Below, piece by piece: positions 7,290-15,982 of a stretch of DNA of 56,405 bases (the first letter of the stretch is position 1; each line of letters starts with the position of its first letter). The stretch is taken from NCBI GenBank assembly GCA_902792985.1, contig CADBBT010000011.1, forward strand, positions 1 to 56,405, in the 5' to 3' direction. This DNA is from Oscillospiraceae bacterium. GTDB taxonomy: Bacteria; Bacillota; Clostridia; Oscillospirales; Acutalibacteraceae. A program made the translations under genes and the position numbers. The notes beneath the pieces are model-generated. The model was not told the DNA's origin, did not search any database, and saw only the letters and a list, made by a program, of their open reading frames with translations.

Positions 7290-7318
7290 ACTATAGCAGA
7301 AGTCTATCTGGCATTCAA
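7290..7318 (-). promoter_or_regulatory. Promoter of the XRE regulator gene
   Basis: On the minus strand, TTGAAT (7318-7313), 17 nt and TATAGT (7295-7290). The -10 lies in GCTATAGTTTAGC, a short inverted repeat that could allow autoregulation. Confidence 0.65.
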
Positions 7319-7416
7319 GAAATCCTTTGTAGCAGCTATGCAACGCTACGTAGCATCTAATATATGTTTATCCCCAATACGGCAGGAACAGCTGTATCAA
7401 AACTGCTAAATACATA

Positions 7417-7848
7417 TCATTTCAAAGCGTTTGATTCAGTTGCTTTTTGTTCAGATGCTAAAGCTTTCCCGTGCTCCTGTCCAGCTTTCCATTCTTCAAA
7501 CTCACGCTGCCCTTCTTCTGTTTCAAAGAATGCGATGATGTCCGGCAGCATGGTATCCACAATGGCTTCCAGCACATGCTTTGGAATGCCGACCGCGCCT
7601 TTGCGGCTGCGCAATACGTGAACTAAATGCAGATACAACCGCCGAAAAACGTTGTAGCTCTCAAAGTTTTTGATCTCTTCCCAGTCCGCTGAAAGCGCAA
7701 AAGCCAGTTCTTTTTCTATCGCTGGATGCTGGTCTTGAATGTGAAAACAAAGCTCGGATTGGTTCAGCTTCGCGTAGGCAGCATCGTCTTTTGCCAGAAT
7801 CAGATCCAGCGCATCCGCAGCATGACTTTTCAACATAAGTCTGTTCAA
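7417..7848 (-). CDS. Conserved-looking protein of unknown function (about 143 aa)
   Basis: The frame opens at a GTG at 7857, but AGGAAG abuts that codon. The TTG at 7848 has AGGAAG 7 nt upstream and is the better start; an ATG at 7836 is also possible. The protein is mostly helical and acidic (ADWEEIKNFESYNVFRRLYLHLVHVLRS, then MLPDIIAFFETEEGQREFEEWKAGQE). I recognise no domain. It sits between the XRE regulator and the palindrome array of a recombinase module, so accessory mobile-element cargo is likely. Confidence 0.6.
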   Translation of the reverse strand: MNRLMLKSHAADALDLILAKDDAAYAKLNQSELCFHIQDQHPAIEKELAFALSADWEEIKNFESYNVFRRLYLHLVHVLRSRKGAVGIPKHVLEAIVDTMLPDIIAFFETEEGQREFEEWKAGQEHGKALASEQKATESNALK

Positions 7849-7911
7849 AATAATCACTTCCTATTTGGGGGTTCAGGGAAATCCTTCCCCTGACAAGCGC
7901 CGATGTATATA

Positions 7912-7975
7912 CAAAGGCGATGCTTGCTAAGATGATACCGCATCTTGGCAAGCTGAATTGTGATATCACAATTCA
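7912..7975. repeat. Left arm of inverted repeat plus palindrome
   Basis: Positions 7912-7941 are the inverted partner of 8379-8408 (29 of 30 nt). The segment also folds on itself (GCTTGCxAAGATG...CATCTTxGCAAGC, 7922-7953). It is followed by a perfect 22-bp palindrome at 7954-7975 centred on GATATC. It lies between two minus-strand genes. Confidence 0.7.
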
Positions 7976-8001
7976 ATGCTCGGTGAGACAATACTGTGTT
8001 T

Positions 8002-8229
8002 TTAGTTGTTATCTGAAGACGCTTTGTTATCTGGTATTATCTCAACAATATCACTCAAATCACAATCCAAAACCGCACAAATCTTCTCAAGTATTATCAG
8101 CTGGACAGACTCATTTTTGCCCAGTTTTGCCAACGCATTTGTTGAGATCCCGGCTGCTTCCCGCAACTCGGTTCTCATCATTTTTTTATCAATCAGAAGC
8201 TTCCAAAGCTTATCATAAGAACGAGCCAA
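8002..8229 (-). CDS. Small Cro/C1-type HTH regulator (75 aa)
   Basis: The start is TTG 8229, supported by AAGGAG 8 nt upstream. Nearly the whole protein is one HTH domain of the YozG/Cro type: KLLIDKKMMRTELREAAGIS, then TNALAKLGKNESVQLIILEKICAVLDCDLSDIVEI. Such 65-75 residue repressors usually control neighbouring mobile-element genes. It lies between the inverted repeat arms at 7912-7941 and 8379-8408, transcribed away from the recombinase gene, so it may repress recombinase expression. That link is inference. Confidence 0.85.
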   Translation of the reverse strand: MARSYDKLWKLLIDKKMMRTELREAAGISTNALAKLGKNESVQLIILEKICAVLDCDLSDIVEIIPDNKASSDNN

Positions 8230-8378
8230 AACGCATTTCTCCTTACAAATTGATATTATATTTTACCATAAAAAATAAAACAACGCAACTCATGCAGATT
8301 GATTTTTACAAAAAAATATTTAAAAACAAGAATTCCATATAGACAATTCCTTAAGTCTGTGCTATACTTCTTTTGCAA

Positions 8379-8468
8379 GCGGTATCATCTTTGCAAGCAT
8401 CGCCTTTGCATGTGCACGGCAGCCCCAATGCTTGCAGACAATATGCGGTATTGTCTTAACAAGCATTG
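8379..8468. repeat. Right inverted repeat arm and long hairpin upstream of the recombinase
   Basis: Positions 8379-8408 are complementary to 7912-7941. Positions 8426-8468 form a hairpin: CAATGCTTG, C, AGACAATA, loop TGCGG, TATTGTCT, TAA, CAAGCATTG, with 17 paired bases. It ends about 80 nt before the recombinase start. It could be a recombinase binding or recombination site, or an attenuator. Confidence 0.65.
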
Positions 8469-8548
8469 AATAGTGTCACCACGATTCCGCTGAAGGGACA
8501 CCCTTCGACCCGTAAAGAAAAGAATCTGATATTGAAAGCGGTGAGAAC

Positions 8549-10222
8549 ATGAACGGCGTCATTTACGCGAGATACTCTTCCGAAAAGCAAAAAGAAGAAT
8601 CCATTGAGGGTCAGCTTCGGGAATGCAAAGCGTTTGCAAAACGAAACGATATTCACATCGTTGATACCTATATTGACCGTGCGCTTTCTGCGAAAACGGA
8701 TAACCGCCCCAGCTTTCAGAAGATGATCAAAGACAGCGCGAAGAGACCCTTTGACGTCATTCTTGTCTGGAAACTTGACCGCTTTGCCCGCAACCGATAT
8801 GATTCTGCTCATTACAAAAGTGTACTTCGCAAGAATGGCGTGAAGGTGGTTTCCGTAACGGAAAGTATCTCTGAAGGCGCAGAAGGAATCCTTTTGGAAT
8901 CTTTGTTGGAAGGTATGGCTGAATACTATTCCGCAGAGCTTTCTGAAAAAGTTGTACGAGGCTTGACAGAGAACGCATTGAAGTGTTTGTACAACGGTGG
9001 AACACTGCCAATCGGGTATGTTGTCGATGCCAATCAGCAGTATCAAATCGATCCTGTGACAGCGCCCGCCGTACTGGAAGCGTTTCAGCTTTATGCAAGT
9101 GGAACATCCATGCAGAAGCTCGCGGACAAATTCAATCTTGCCGGCATCCGCACTACGCGAGGCGGGAAACTGGACACAGATAATATCACCAGAATGCTGC
9201 ATAATCGGAAGTACATCGGCGAGTACCGTTATCGTGATATTGTTGTTCCAAACGGTATTCCCGCCATCGTGCCGGAAGAGCTTTTCAACCGGGTGCAGGA
9301 ACGCATGGCGGCGAACAAAAAAGCCCCTGCAAAACACAAAGCAGAGGACGAATATCTGTTGACAACCAAACTGTATTGCGGAAAGTGCAAATGCTTCATG
9401 GTTGGAGAAAGCGGCACCGGAAAATCAGGACTGGTTCACCGATATTACAAATGCGTAAACGTAAAGCATCACAAAGGCTGCAACAAAAAATCGGTCAAAA
9501 AGGATTGGATCGAAAACATTATCATTGACCAAATCCAAAAAATTATTTTTGATGATGAACTTTTGGAATATCTTGCCGATATGGCATTTGAACGTCAAGG
9601 CACCAACACAATGTTGCCGATCCTGCACCAGCAATACGCGGAAACAGAACGTGCGATCAACAACTTCCTGAACGCGATACAGCAGGGCATTATTACAGAA
9701 TCCACCAAACAGCGGATGGAAGAACTAGAACAAAAGAAAAGTGAACTTTCCGTAGAGATTTCCAGAGAAGAGATCAAGCACCCGACGCTTACAAAAGAGC
9801 AGATGCTTTTCTGGTTTCACCGGCTGCGAAAAATGGATGTTAAAAGGCTTGACCATCGCCGCAGATTGATTGACAGCTTTATCAATTCCATTTATCTCTT
9901 TGATGACCGTATGGTGATTACATTCAACTATAAGGACGGCAGCAAAACTATCACTTTTGAAGAAATTGAAAACACAGTGAATGGTTCGGATTTGACCGCA
10001 TTCGGCGCACCAAAATTTGACGCAGATTTTGATACAATCTGCGTCTTTTTTTGTCCCCCTCTGGGACGAGAAAGCCCTTGTCACAACAGGGTGGACGGCT
10101 TCTTTCACACGATTCTGATTGCATTTCATCCCCGGGAAATAAAGCGTTTTGTGATTTCCTCATCATGTATTCTGTTATGTGCAGTTTTCTGCTGTTCTGT
10201 AAAACTAAACGCATGTTTGTAA
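8549..10222 (+). CDS. Large serine recombinase (site-specific integrase)
   Basis: This 557-residue serine recombinase catalyses integration or excision through a 5'-phosphoserine link. Domains in order: a resolvase catalytic domain at residues 3-150 (YARYSSEKQ with the catalytic Ser about 10; LDRFARNR), a recombinase domain at about 160-260 (PIGYVVDANQQYQIDPVTAP), a zinc ribbon at about 273-320 (CGKCKCFM...YYKCVNVKHHKGC), a coiled coil at about 360-415, and a C-terminal tail. A terminator hairpin (10019-10052) lies inside the last 70 codons. The tail after about residue 490 (CVFFCPPLGRESPCHNR) does not look like family sequence and probably results from loss of the native stop. Activity is plausible because all core motifs are present. 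Confidence 0.92.
   Translation: MNGVIYARYSSEKQKEESIEGQLRECKAFAKRNDIHIVDTYIDRALSAKTDNRPSFQKMIKDSAKRPFDVILVWKLDRFARNRYDSAHYKSVLRKNGVKVVSVTESISEGAEGILLESLLEGMAEYYSAELSEKVVRGLTENALKCLYNGGTLPIGYVVDANQQYQIDPVTAPAVLEAFQLYASGTSMQKLADKFNLAGIRTTRGGKLDTDNITRMLHNRKYIGEYRYRDIVVPNGIPAIVPEELFNRVQERMAANKKAPAKHKAEDEYLLTTKLYCGKCKCFMVGESGTGKSGLVHRYYKCVNVKHHKGCNKKSVKKDWIENIIIDQIQKIIFDDELLEYLADMAFERQGTNTMLPILHQQYAETERAINNFLNAIQQGIITESTKQRMEELEQKKSELSVEISREEIKHPTLTKEQMLFWFHRLRKMDVKRLDHRRRLIDSFINSIYLFDDRMVITFNYKDGSKTITFEEIENTVNGSDLTAFGAPKFDADFDTICVFFCPPLGRESPCHNRVDGFFHTILIAFHPREIKRFVISSSCILLCAVFCCSVKLNACL
10019..10052 (+). terminator. Terminator hairpin inside the recombinase 3' end
   Basis: A perfect 10-bp stem GACGCAGATT/AATCTGCGTC with a 7-nt loop is followed by T7. 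It is within the open frame, about 170 nt before the stop, which suggests that the original gene ended upstream of it. Confidence 0.8.
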
Positions 10223-10333
10223 AAGCAAAACAGACCTTTATTCGCATTTAGCTTTACAAATGACAAACAGCATGTGGCCATACATGTGCGGCACGGCAGC
10301 TGCCACTCAACAGAAGCCGGCAAATCAAAAAGC

Positions 10334-10347
10334 GAAATCGCGATTTC
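10334..10347. promoter_or_regulatory. Palindrome upstream of the mannosidase promoter (possible operator)
   Basis: GAAATCGCGATTTC is a perfect 14-bp palindrome 20 nt upstream of the -35. It could be the site for a regulator of the sugar genes. No regulator gene is adjacent on this side. Confidence 0.45.
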
Positions 10348-10367
10348 CGTTTCATACGGTCCGCGTC

Positions 10368-10396
10368 TTGTAATTGGTTCCGCTTTGGTGTATAAT
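10368..10396 (+). promoter_or_regulatory. Sigma-A type promoter of the mannosidase operon
   Basis: TTGTAA (10368-10373), a 17-nt spacer and a consensus TATAAT (10391-10396) lie 24 nt before ATG 10420. Confidence 0.78.
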
Positions 10397-10419
10397 GATA
10401 CAAAAAAGGAGGGTCGGTC

Positions 10420-13293
10420 ATGAAAAAACAATGGAAAAACGGTTATCCGCCGATATGCCTGCTGCATCTGGAAACACTGAGAAAAATGGCGGAGCGCAAG
10501 CTCTCGAACCTTTCTGTCAGTGTTGCCGTCACGCGCGAACCGGTGCCGTTGGAGAACAAAGACGGTCTGACCTATCGGAAGCTCAGACCGGGTGAAATCT
10601 GGGCAAAGCATATTTATGACTGCGGTTGGTTTCATATTGAGGGTGAGTTGCCCTCCAAAGCAGTTCATAACGAGAATTGTGTGCTGCGTCTGAAAATCGG
10701 CGGCGAAGGTCTGGTCTATGCGAATGATGGCACGCCGTATGAAACGATCTCAGCCAAGCTGCTGCCGGTGGATGCAATGACGATCGAGCGCGGCAAAAGC
10801 CTTGTGAAACTGAGTGATTCGATCTTGCGCGATGGCTGCGTTGATTTTTATATGGACGCCGGGTTCAACGGTGCGCTTTTTATCATGCCATACGGTGTCG
10901 GCGTTTTTCACGACGCTTCTGTTGTGGAGATCGATCCTGACTTTTACAGCTTTTATTATGATTATCTGGCTGTGCTTTCGCTCTATGCATCCTTGCCGAA
11001 AGGAGAGGGTGCAGATTATCTGAAGGCGATGGAAGAGGCTTATCAAGCTGCTGTTGCAGGCGATGCTTCAGCGGCGCAAAGCATGATTGCGCCGATCCTT
11101 CATGCCGGTGCGGCAGATTTTACCCTGTACGCCGTCGGCCATTCCCATCTGGATCTTGCGTGGCTCTGGCCGATCCGTGAAACCAAACGCAAGTCTATGC
11201 GCACCTTTACAAAGCAGCTGAACAATATGGAACGCTTTCCCGGTTACATCTACGGTGCGTCACAGCCTTGGCAGTTTGAATTCCTGCGCGACCATCAGCC
11301 TGCCCTTTGGCAGCGGATTAAGGCGCAGGTCGATGCGGGCAGGATCGAACCGCAGGGCGGTATGTATGTGGAAGCCGACACGAATCTCTCCGGCGGCGAA
11401 GCGCTCATTCGTCAGTGCTATTACGGCAAGCAGTTTTTCCGCGAGGCCTTCGGACAGGATATGCGTATCTGCTGGCTGCCGGATGTATTCGGCTACAACG
11501 GCAACCTGCCTCAGATTCTGCACGGCTGCGGGATCGACTATTTCTTTACCATCAAGCTGTCATGGAACGAGCACAACAAATTCCCGTACCGTTCGTTCAA
11601 CTGGGCGGGCATTGACGGCAGCGAAGTGCTGGTACACATGGCGCCTGACGAGACCTATAATTCCGACGCTCTGCCCGCTTCTGCCCGGCACGCATGGGAG
11701 AACTATCCCGAGAAGGACGTTTCAAACGAAGCGCTCTATGTTTACGGCGTGGGCGACGGCGGCGGCGGCCCTGGCGAAGCATTTTTGGAACTGCTGAACC
11801 GTCAGACCGCGTTGGCGCAAACGCCGAAGGTGCGCTTTTCAACCGCGCTGGACTATTTTAAAAAGCTGGAAACCTATAAAGAAAAACTTCCCTCCTATCG
11901 GGGCGAATTGTATTTGGAAAAGCATCAGGGCACCTATACAAGTCAGGCGCGCAACAAACGCTTCAACCGCCAGATGGAGTTCGCGCTGGAAGACCTTGAA
12001 TCTCTTTGTGCCGCCGCATGGCTCAAGGGGAGGGCTTATCCGCAGGAAAAGCTGGATGCCTGGTGGAAGGAAACGCTGCTTTATCAATTCCACGACATCA
12101 TTCCCGGCAGCTCCATCGGCCGCGTCTATCGGGAATCGACCGAACGGTATGCGGCAATGCTGCGGGAGATCGAAGAAGAAAGGGCGGACGTTCTGCGCTT
12201 TCTTTGCGGTGACGGAGAGAATGCGCTGGTCTACGACCCGCTGTCCTTCTCTGCCGCTGAACCTGCCGGCGCACCGGAGGATCCGCAATTGTTCCTTGCC
12301 GGCGATCTGATGCGCAACAAGCATCTGACGGTTCGTTTTACCGCAGACGGGGAAATCTGCTCGTTGAAGGACGCAGCCGGAATCGAGTATGCGGCAGGCT
12401 GTCTCAACCGTCTGAAGCTGTTCTTCGACAGACCGTTATTCTATAACGCCTGGGACATCGACTGGAACTATCACAAACTCCCCGGGAAAACGCTCAAAGC
12501 ATATAAATCCGAACGTAAAACGGAAAAGGATCAGGTGACGTGGGTCAACTACTATCGCCACGGAAAGACCGAACTGCGTCAGGAGATCTCTCTGAAAGCA
12601 GGGGACGATGTTCTAACGGTGCGCACCTTTGCCGACTGGCACGAGACCTTCCGGATGCTGCGCGCAGAGTTTAACCCCGCGGTTGTTTCCGATACGGTTG
12701 CCTGCGATATCCAATACGGAACGATCCGCCGTTCCACCGGCGATCAGACGCCGGAAGAAAAAGCGCAGTTTGAAATCTGCGCGCACAAATATGTGGATGT
12801 TTCCGACGGGAACAAAGGCTTCTCTCTGCTCAACGACTGCAAATACGGCCACCGGGTCAAGGAGGGTCTGATCTCGCTGAACCTTTTGCGTTCGCCGGTC
12901 TTCCCGGACCCGCACGCAGATCAAGGTACCCACGAGTTTACCTATGCGCTCTATCCGCACAAAGGCAAGCTTTGCAAAGAGACCCTGCAGCGCGCTTATC
13001 GGCTCAACAAGCCGGAGATCCGCTTCAGCGGCAAACACGGTTTCCCCCCGCTCGCTCACGTTGACAATGAAAACATTGTGATCGCGCTTGTAAAAAAAGC
13101 ATATCGGGAAGATGCAATCGTTGTCCGCCTGTATGAATCGCAGGGGACTGCGGCTTCCGCAGCGTTGACAGTAAACTTCAAATATCAAAGCGCTGCACAG
13201 ACCGATCTTCTGGAAGAAAACGAAACGCCCGCCGCCCCTGCAAAGCTGAAGTTCCATCCGTTTGAGATCAAAACCATAAAATTCAAGTTGTAA
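10420..13293 (+). CDS. Alpha-mannosidase, glycoside hydrolase family 38
   Basis: The 957-residue protein has the class II GH38 layout: an N-terminal beta domain, a catalytic domain with the zinc-binding HSHLDLAWLWPIRETKRK near residue 243, and the nucleophile Asp in CWLPDVFGYNGNLPQIL near residue 354. The three-helix middle domain starts near 500 and a large C-terminal beta-sandwich follows. There is no signal peptide, so it acts on imported mannosides or N-glycan fragments in the cytoplasm. AGGAGGG precedes the ATG by 7 nt. The GPH symporter starts 11 nt downstream, so uptake and hydrolysis appear coupled. Exact linkage specificity cannot be read from sequence. Confidence 0.95.
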   Translation: MKKQWKNGYPPICLLHLETLRKMAERKLSNLSVSVAVTREPVPLENKDGLTYRKLRPGEIWAKHIYDCGWFHIEGELPSKAVHNENCVLRLKIGGEGLVYANDGTPYETISAKLLPVDAMTIERGKSLVKLSDSILRDGCVDFYMDAGFNGALFIMPYGVGVFHDASVVEIDPDFYSFYYDYLAVLSLYASLPKGEGADYLKAMEEAYQAAVAGDASAAQSMIAPILHAGAADFTLYAVGHSHLDLAWLWPIRETKRKSMRTFTKQLNNMERFPGYIYGASQPWQFEFLRDHQPALWQRIKAQVDAGRIEPQGGMYVEADTNLSGGEALIRQCYYGKQFFREAFGQDMRICWLPDVFGYNGNLPQILHGCGIDYFFTIKLSWNEHNKFPYRSFNWAGIDGSEVLVHMAPDETYNSDALPASARHAWENYPEKDVSNEALYVYGVGDGGGGPGEAFLELLNRQTALAQTPKVRFSTALDYFKKLETYKEKLPSYRGELYLEKHQGTYTSQARNKRFNRQMEFALEDLESLCAAAWLKGRAYPQEKLDAWWKETLLYQFHDIIPGSSIGRVYRESTERYAAMLREIEEERADVLRFLCGDGENALVYDPLSFSAAEPAGAPEDPQLFLAGDLMRNKHLTVRFTADGEICSLKDAAGIEYAAGCLNRLKLFFDRPLFYNAWDIDWNYHKLPGKTLKAYKSERKTEKDQVTWVNYYRHGKTELRQEISLKAGDDVLTVRTFADWHETFRMLRAEFNPAVVSDTVACDIQYGTIRRSTGDQTPEEKAQFEICAHKYVDVSDGNKGFSLLNDCKYGHRVKEGLISLNLLRSPVFPDPHADQGTHEFTYALYPHKGKLCKETLQRAYRLNKPEIRFSGKHGFPPLAHVDNENIVIALVKKAYREDAIVVRLYESQGTAASAALTVNFKYQSAAQTDLLEENETPAAPAKLKFHPFEIKTIKFKL

Positions 13294-13303
13294 GGAGGCC
13301 GTT

Positions 13304-14626
13304 ATGGATATCACAAGAAAAGAACGTGCCGCGTTTGCAATTGCAGGCGCAGGCCAGAACATGGTCAACACACTGGTCGGCACATTTTTGCTCACTTATA
13401 TGTATTCCTCGGCCGTTGGACTTTCCGCCAAAGGCGTTGCTGCCCTCGGCGTGTTCATGACCGTGTCCAAGATCTGGGACGCTGTCAACGATCCCATCAT
13501 GGGCGTTGTTGTTGACAAAACACATACGAAGTTCGGCAAGCTGCGGCCGTATATTCTCATCACTGCACTGCCCATTGCTGTGCTCACCACGCTGATCTTT
13601 TCGATCCCCGCCTCTTTCGGCGAGGCGATGAAGCTGGTCTATTTCGGCGTTGTCTATCTCATCTGGGAGACGTTCTATACCCTTTGCGATGTTCCTTACT
13701 GGGGCTTGGCGTCGCGGTTGTCCAACGATCCGAACGAGCGCACAAAAGCCATCGGCGTGACCCGCGCGGCCCAGATGCTGACGCTCGGGCTCGTTACGTT
13801 GTTCGGTTATCAGCTTGCAAAGATCTTCAGCGGCAGTGAAGCTGAGGAGGCAACGAACAGCGGGTGGACACTGGCGGCACTGTGCATCTCTGCGGTCGGT
13901 ATGGGGCTGTTCCTGCTGGCGTTCTTCTTCACCAAAGAGAAGAACGACCATATGGATGAAAACGTCACGCTGCGCGATATTTTCAAAACAACGGTTACTT
14001 GCCGGCCGTTGCTCATCGTTTTGTTCGGCAGTTTTCTCGCTTTCGGAAAGAACATGATCCAGGTGGCCGGATCGGTTTTCGCCATCATCGTGATGAACGA
14101 CGAAGCCCTGTATATGTATCTCGGCGCCATGATCATCGTCGGCATGCTGGTTTCGTCGCTGGTCACACCCCTGATCACAAAAAAGCTCGGCAATAAAAAA
14201 GTGATGATCGGTTCCAATCTGCTTTCCGCAGTCGTATTCGTTGCGATGTATTTCATCGGCTATAACAGCTTGATCGGCTTGATGATCATGGTGCTTTTGA
14301 ACGGACTGCTCGGCGGCGTTTTCATGGTCACGCAGACGGCAATGATTGCTGATTCCGTGGATGAGATCAAGTACCGCACCGGTCAGAACCGCGAAGGGGT
14401 CTGTTTCTCCGGCCTTACGTTTTCCAGTAAAATCATGACTGCGATTGCCACCGGTGTGTTTTCGCTGATCATTGTTGCGGTGGGCTATGAATCAGGCGTG
14501 GAGATCACGCAGCACATGAAAGATACGGTGTTCATGTCGATCTCGCTGATTCCGGCAGCAAGTTCTCTGATCGCCTGCATTCCATTCTTCTTCTATCCGA
14601 ACGAGATCCCTGCGCAAGAGGCATGA
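13304..14626 (+). CDS. GPH (MelB-type) glycoside:cation symporter
   Basis: The 440-residue membrane protein of the glycoside-pentoside-hexuronide family (MFS fold) has 12 predicted helices. The first cytoplasmic loop carries the family pattern DAVNDPIMGVVVDKTHTKFGKLRPY (about residues 59-83), where MelB binds cation and sugar; the second half has GGVFMVTQTAMIADSVDEIKYRTGQNREG. It has an AAGGAGG site 5 nt before the ATG and is co-transcribed with the alpha-mannosidase. I infer import of mannose-containing oligosaccharides with Na+ or H+. A terminator at 14745-14773 closes the operon. Confidence 0.93.
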   Translation: MDITRKERAAFAIAGAGQNMVNTLVGTFLLTYMYSSAVGLSAKGVAALGVFMTVSKIWDAVNDPIMGVVVDKTHTKFGKLRPYILITALPIAVLTTLIFSIPASFGEAMKLVYFGVVYLIWETFYTLCDVPYWGLASRLSNDPNERTKAIGVTRAAQMLTLGLVTLFGYQLAKIFSGSEAEEATNSGWTLAALCISAVGMGLFLLAFFFTKEKNDHMDENVTLRDIFKTTVTCRPLLIVLFGSFLAFGKNMIQVAGSVFAIIVMNDEALYMYLGAMIIVGMLVSSLVTPLITKKLGNKKVMIGSNLLSAVVFVAMYFIGYNSLIGLMIMVLLNGLLGGVFMVTQTAMIADSVDEIKYRTGQNREGVCFSGLTFSSKIMTAIATGVFSLIIVAVGYESGVEITQHMKDTVFMSISLIPAASSLIACIPFFFYPNEIPAQEA

Positions 14627-14670
14627 TGTGGCGGCAGTCCGTTTTGTTCGTCGTAGATGTGTTCTTTCAT
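14593..14670 (-). pseudogene. TnpV-like 5' remnant
   Basis: On the minus strand, GAGGAGG precedes an ATG at 14670, giving MKEHIYDEQNGLPPHH and about nine more residues before a stop. The start resembles the N-terminus of small TnpV transposon proteins (MxxxIYDExxGLxY), which normally run to about 110-130 residues. The rest is lost and the fragment overlaps the end of the symporter gene. It is weak but consistent with past transposon activity. Confidence 0.4.
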
Positions 14671-14744
14671 AAAGGATGCCTCCTCGTTTGATTTCGTGCA
14701 AAGTTTAGCGTGAAAACGGCAAGGAGGCAAATGTACAACGCAGC

Positions 14745-14773
14745 AGCCGCGACCTTTTCCGGGTCGCGGCTGT
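14745..14773 (+). terminator. Terminator of the mannosidase-symporter operon
   Basis: An 11-bp GC stem (CAGCCGCGACC with GGTCGCGGCTG) and a 7-nt loop are followed by TCTTATATTTTT. From here to 15097 I see no supported gene: one minus-strand open frame (14775-15104) lacks a start signal and known motifs. Confidence 0.8.
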
Positions 14774-15097
14774 CTTATATTTTTGTAAACACGCTTCCCG
14801 AAGGAGCCGTGAACGTATTGCTCCAACCGCTATAGAAACTATCAATCTGATGAGCTTCTTTATCCGCGATCAGAGTAATGTCGTCTTTGGAAAAATTGCC
14901 TTTACCGCTGCTGAACAGTGTGGAAGAATCCCATGTGACGGTGGTGGTTGCTGCGTTTGTCAGGTTGCAAGGGTTGTTTTGCGAATGCAAAAGCGTTTGC
15001 CTGCTGACCGCATATTGCCGAAGAGGAATATCAGGCGAATCAAGTCCAAATACAAGATGTATCGTTGAACAGAACGATTCTGAAATACATATAGTGT

Positions 15098-15127
15098 TTG
15101 ACAAAAGAATCCTTATATTGTTATAAT
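15098..15127 (+). promoter_or_regulatory. Consensus promoter upstream of the TetR gene
   Basis: TTGACA (15098-15103), an 18-nt spacer and TATAAT (15122-15127) match the consensus at both hexamers. An imperfect inverted repeat (TTGAAATGTCAA) just downstream could be an autoregulatory site. Confidence 0.8.
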
Positions 15128-15235
15128 ATAGACGTCATGTTGAAATGTCAATCAGCAAATCATTTTGAATCTGCCTTTATGCCATCACAGTTTCATAAAG
15201 TGTTGATTTAAAAATCTATTTTATGGAGAATGACG

Positions 15236-15852
15236 ATGAATTCAAAAAATAATCGCCGCGCGAAAATGACAAAAAAATGTTTCAAGACGCCCTGATTGCG
15301 CTGATGCAGGAAAAACCGTTTTCCGCCATCACGATCAAAGAACTCTGCGCACAAGCCGACATGAACCGTTCCACATTTTATCTGCATTATACAGATCCCC
15401 GGATGCTGCTGCAGGAGACCGAGCAGAACGTGCGCGCAAGCCTGCTGGATTATTTGAAACAGAGCGCCGATACAGACGATCAGATCGAAACGCTGACATC
15501 GTTTCTCTCCTATGTCAAGCAAAACCGCGACGTCTTTGCGCTGTTCTTCAACGACGAAGAAAGGCATTTTTATTTCGAGCTGATGTGGGATGTATGGAAA
15601 ATCGCACACCACAGGGATGCGCCTGTACCTGCTCAAATGCGTGAGGATTATATCGTCATCTACACCATGGTCGGCAGCAGCATGCTCGTCAGGGAATGGA
15701 TCGCGCGAAAATGCGACCTGCCCGAACGGGAGCTTGCCCTCATCATTCGGGCTTTCGGGTTAAAACGTGAGGATGTCAATCAAGAGGTGGAAGCGCTTTT
15801 GCGTGCCGAAGCGGCAGCGCAGCCAAACACGCAGCGGGAAACCGACGGCTGA
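15236..15852 (+). CDS. TetR/AcrR family regulator with a frameshift near the N-terminus
   Basis: The start with a ribosome site (GGAG before ATG 15236) reads MNSKNNRRAKMTKK and then leaves frame in a run of seven A (15271-15277). The main frame begins at ATG 15277 (MFQDALIALMQEKPFSAITI) and runs 191 residues. One more A would join them into a normal TetR N-terminus. The HTH (TIKELCAQADMNRSTFYLHY, about residues 20-39 of the main frame) is intact, and the C-terminal part resembles the ligand-binding domain of the TetR group with a FFNDE motif. Without the first 14 residues helix 1 is shortened. This could be a real mutation, slippage at the A run, or a sequencing error. Confidence 0.75.
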
Positions 15853-15982
15853 GGGCTCGAGTCCCCGCGCCCCAATATTTTTTTTCTTTGCAAAGCGAAA
15901 GATTTTTTCACATGCTTTTGTCCGGGACTGCCGCTCCGGCGCCCGGGTCCGATATATAATCGTTCATGAGAGAGGTGGTTCT

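Noticed and set aside
14732-14836. 34-codon plus-strand ORF with a good AAGGAGG site
   Set aside because: Its codons run through the terminator stem of the symporter operon, and the peptide resembles nothing known.
14775-15104. 109-codon minus-strand open frame downstream of the symporter
   Set aside because: Its apparent start is TTG without a ribosome site and it overlaps the consensus promoter of the TetR gene; possibly a gene fragment but not supportable.
15840-15872. tRNA 3'-half-like sequence (CTCGAGT loop, GCGCCCCA end) after the TetR gene
   Set aside because: The T-arm stem pairs over only 3 bp and no other arm is found; too weak to call a tRNA fragment.
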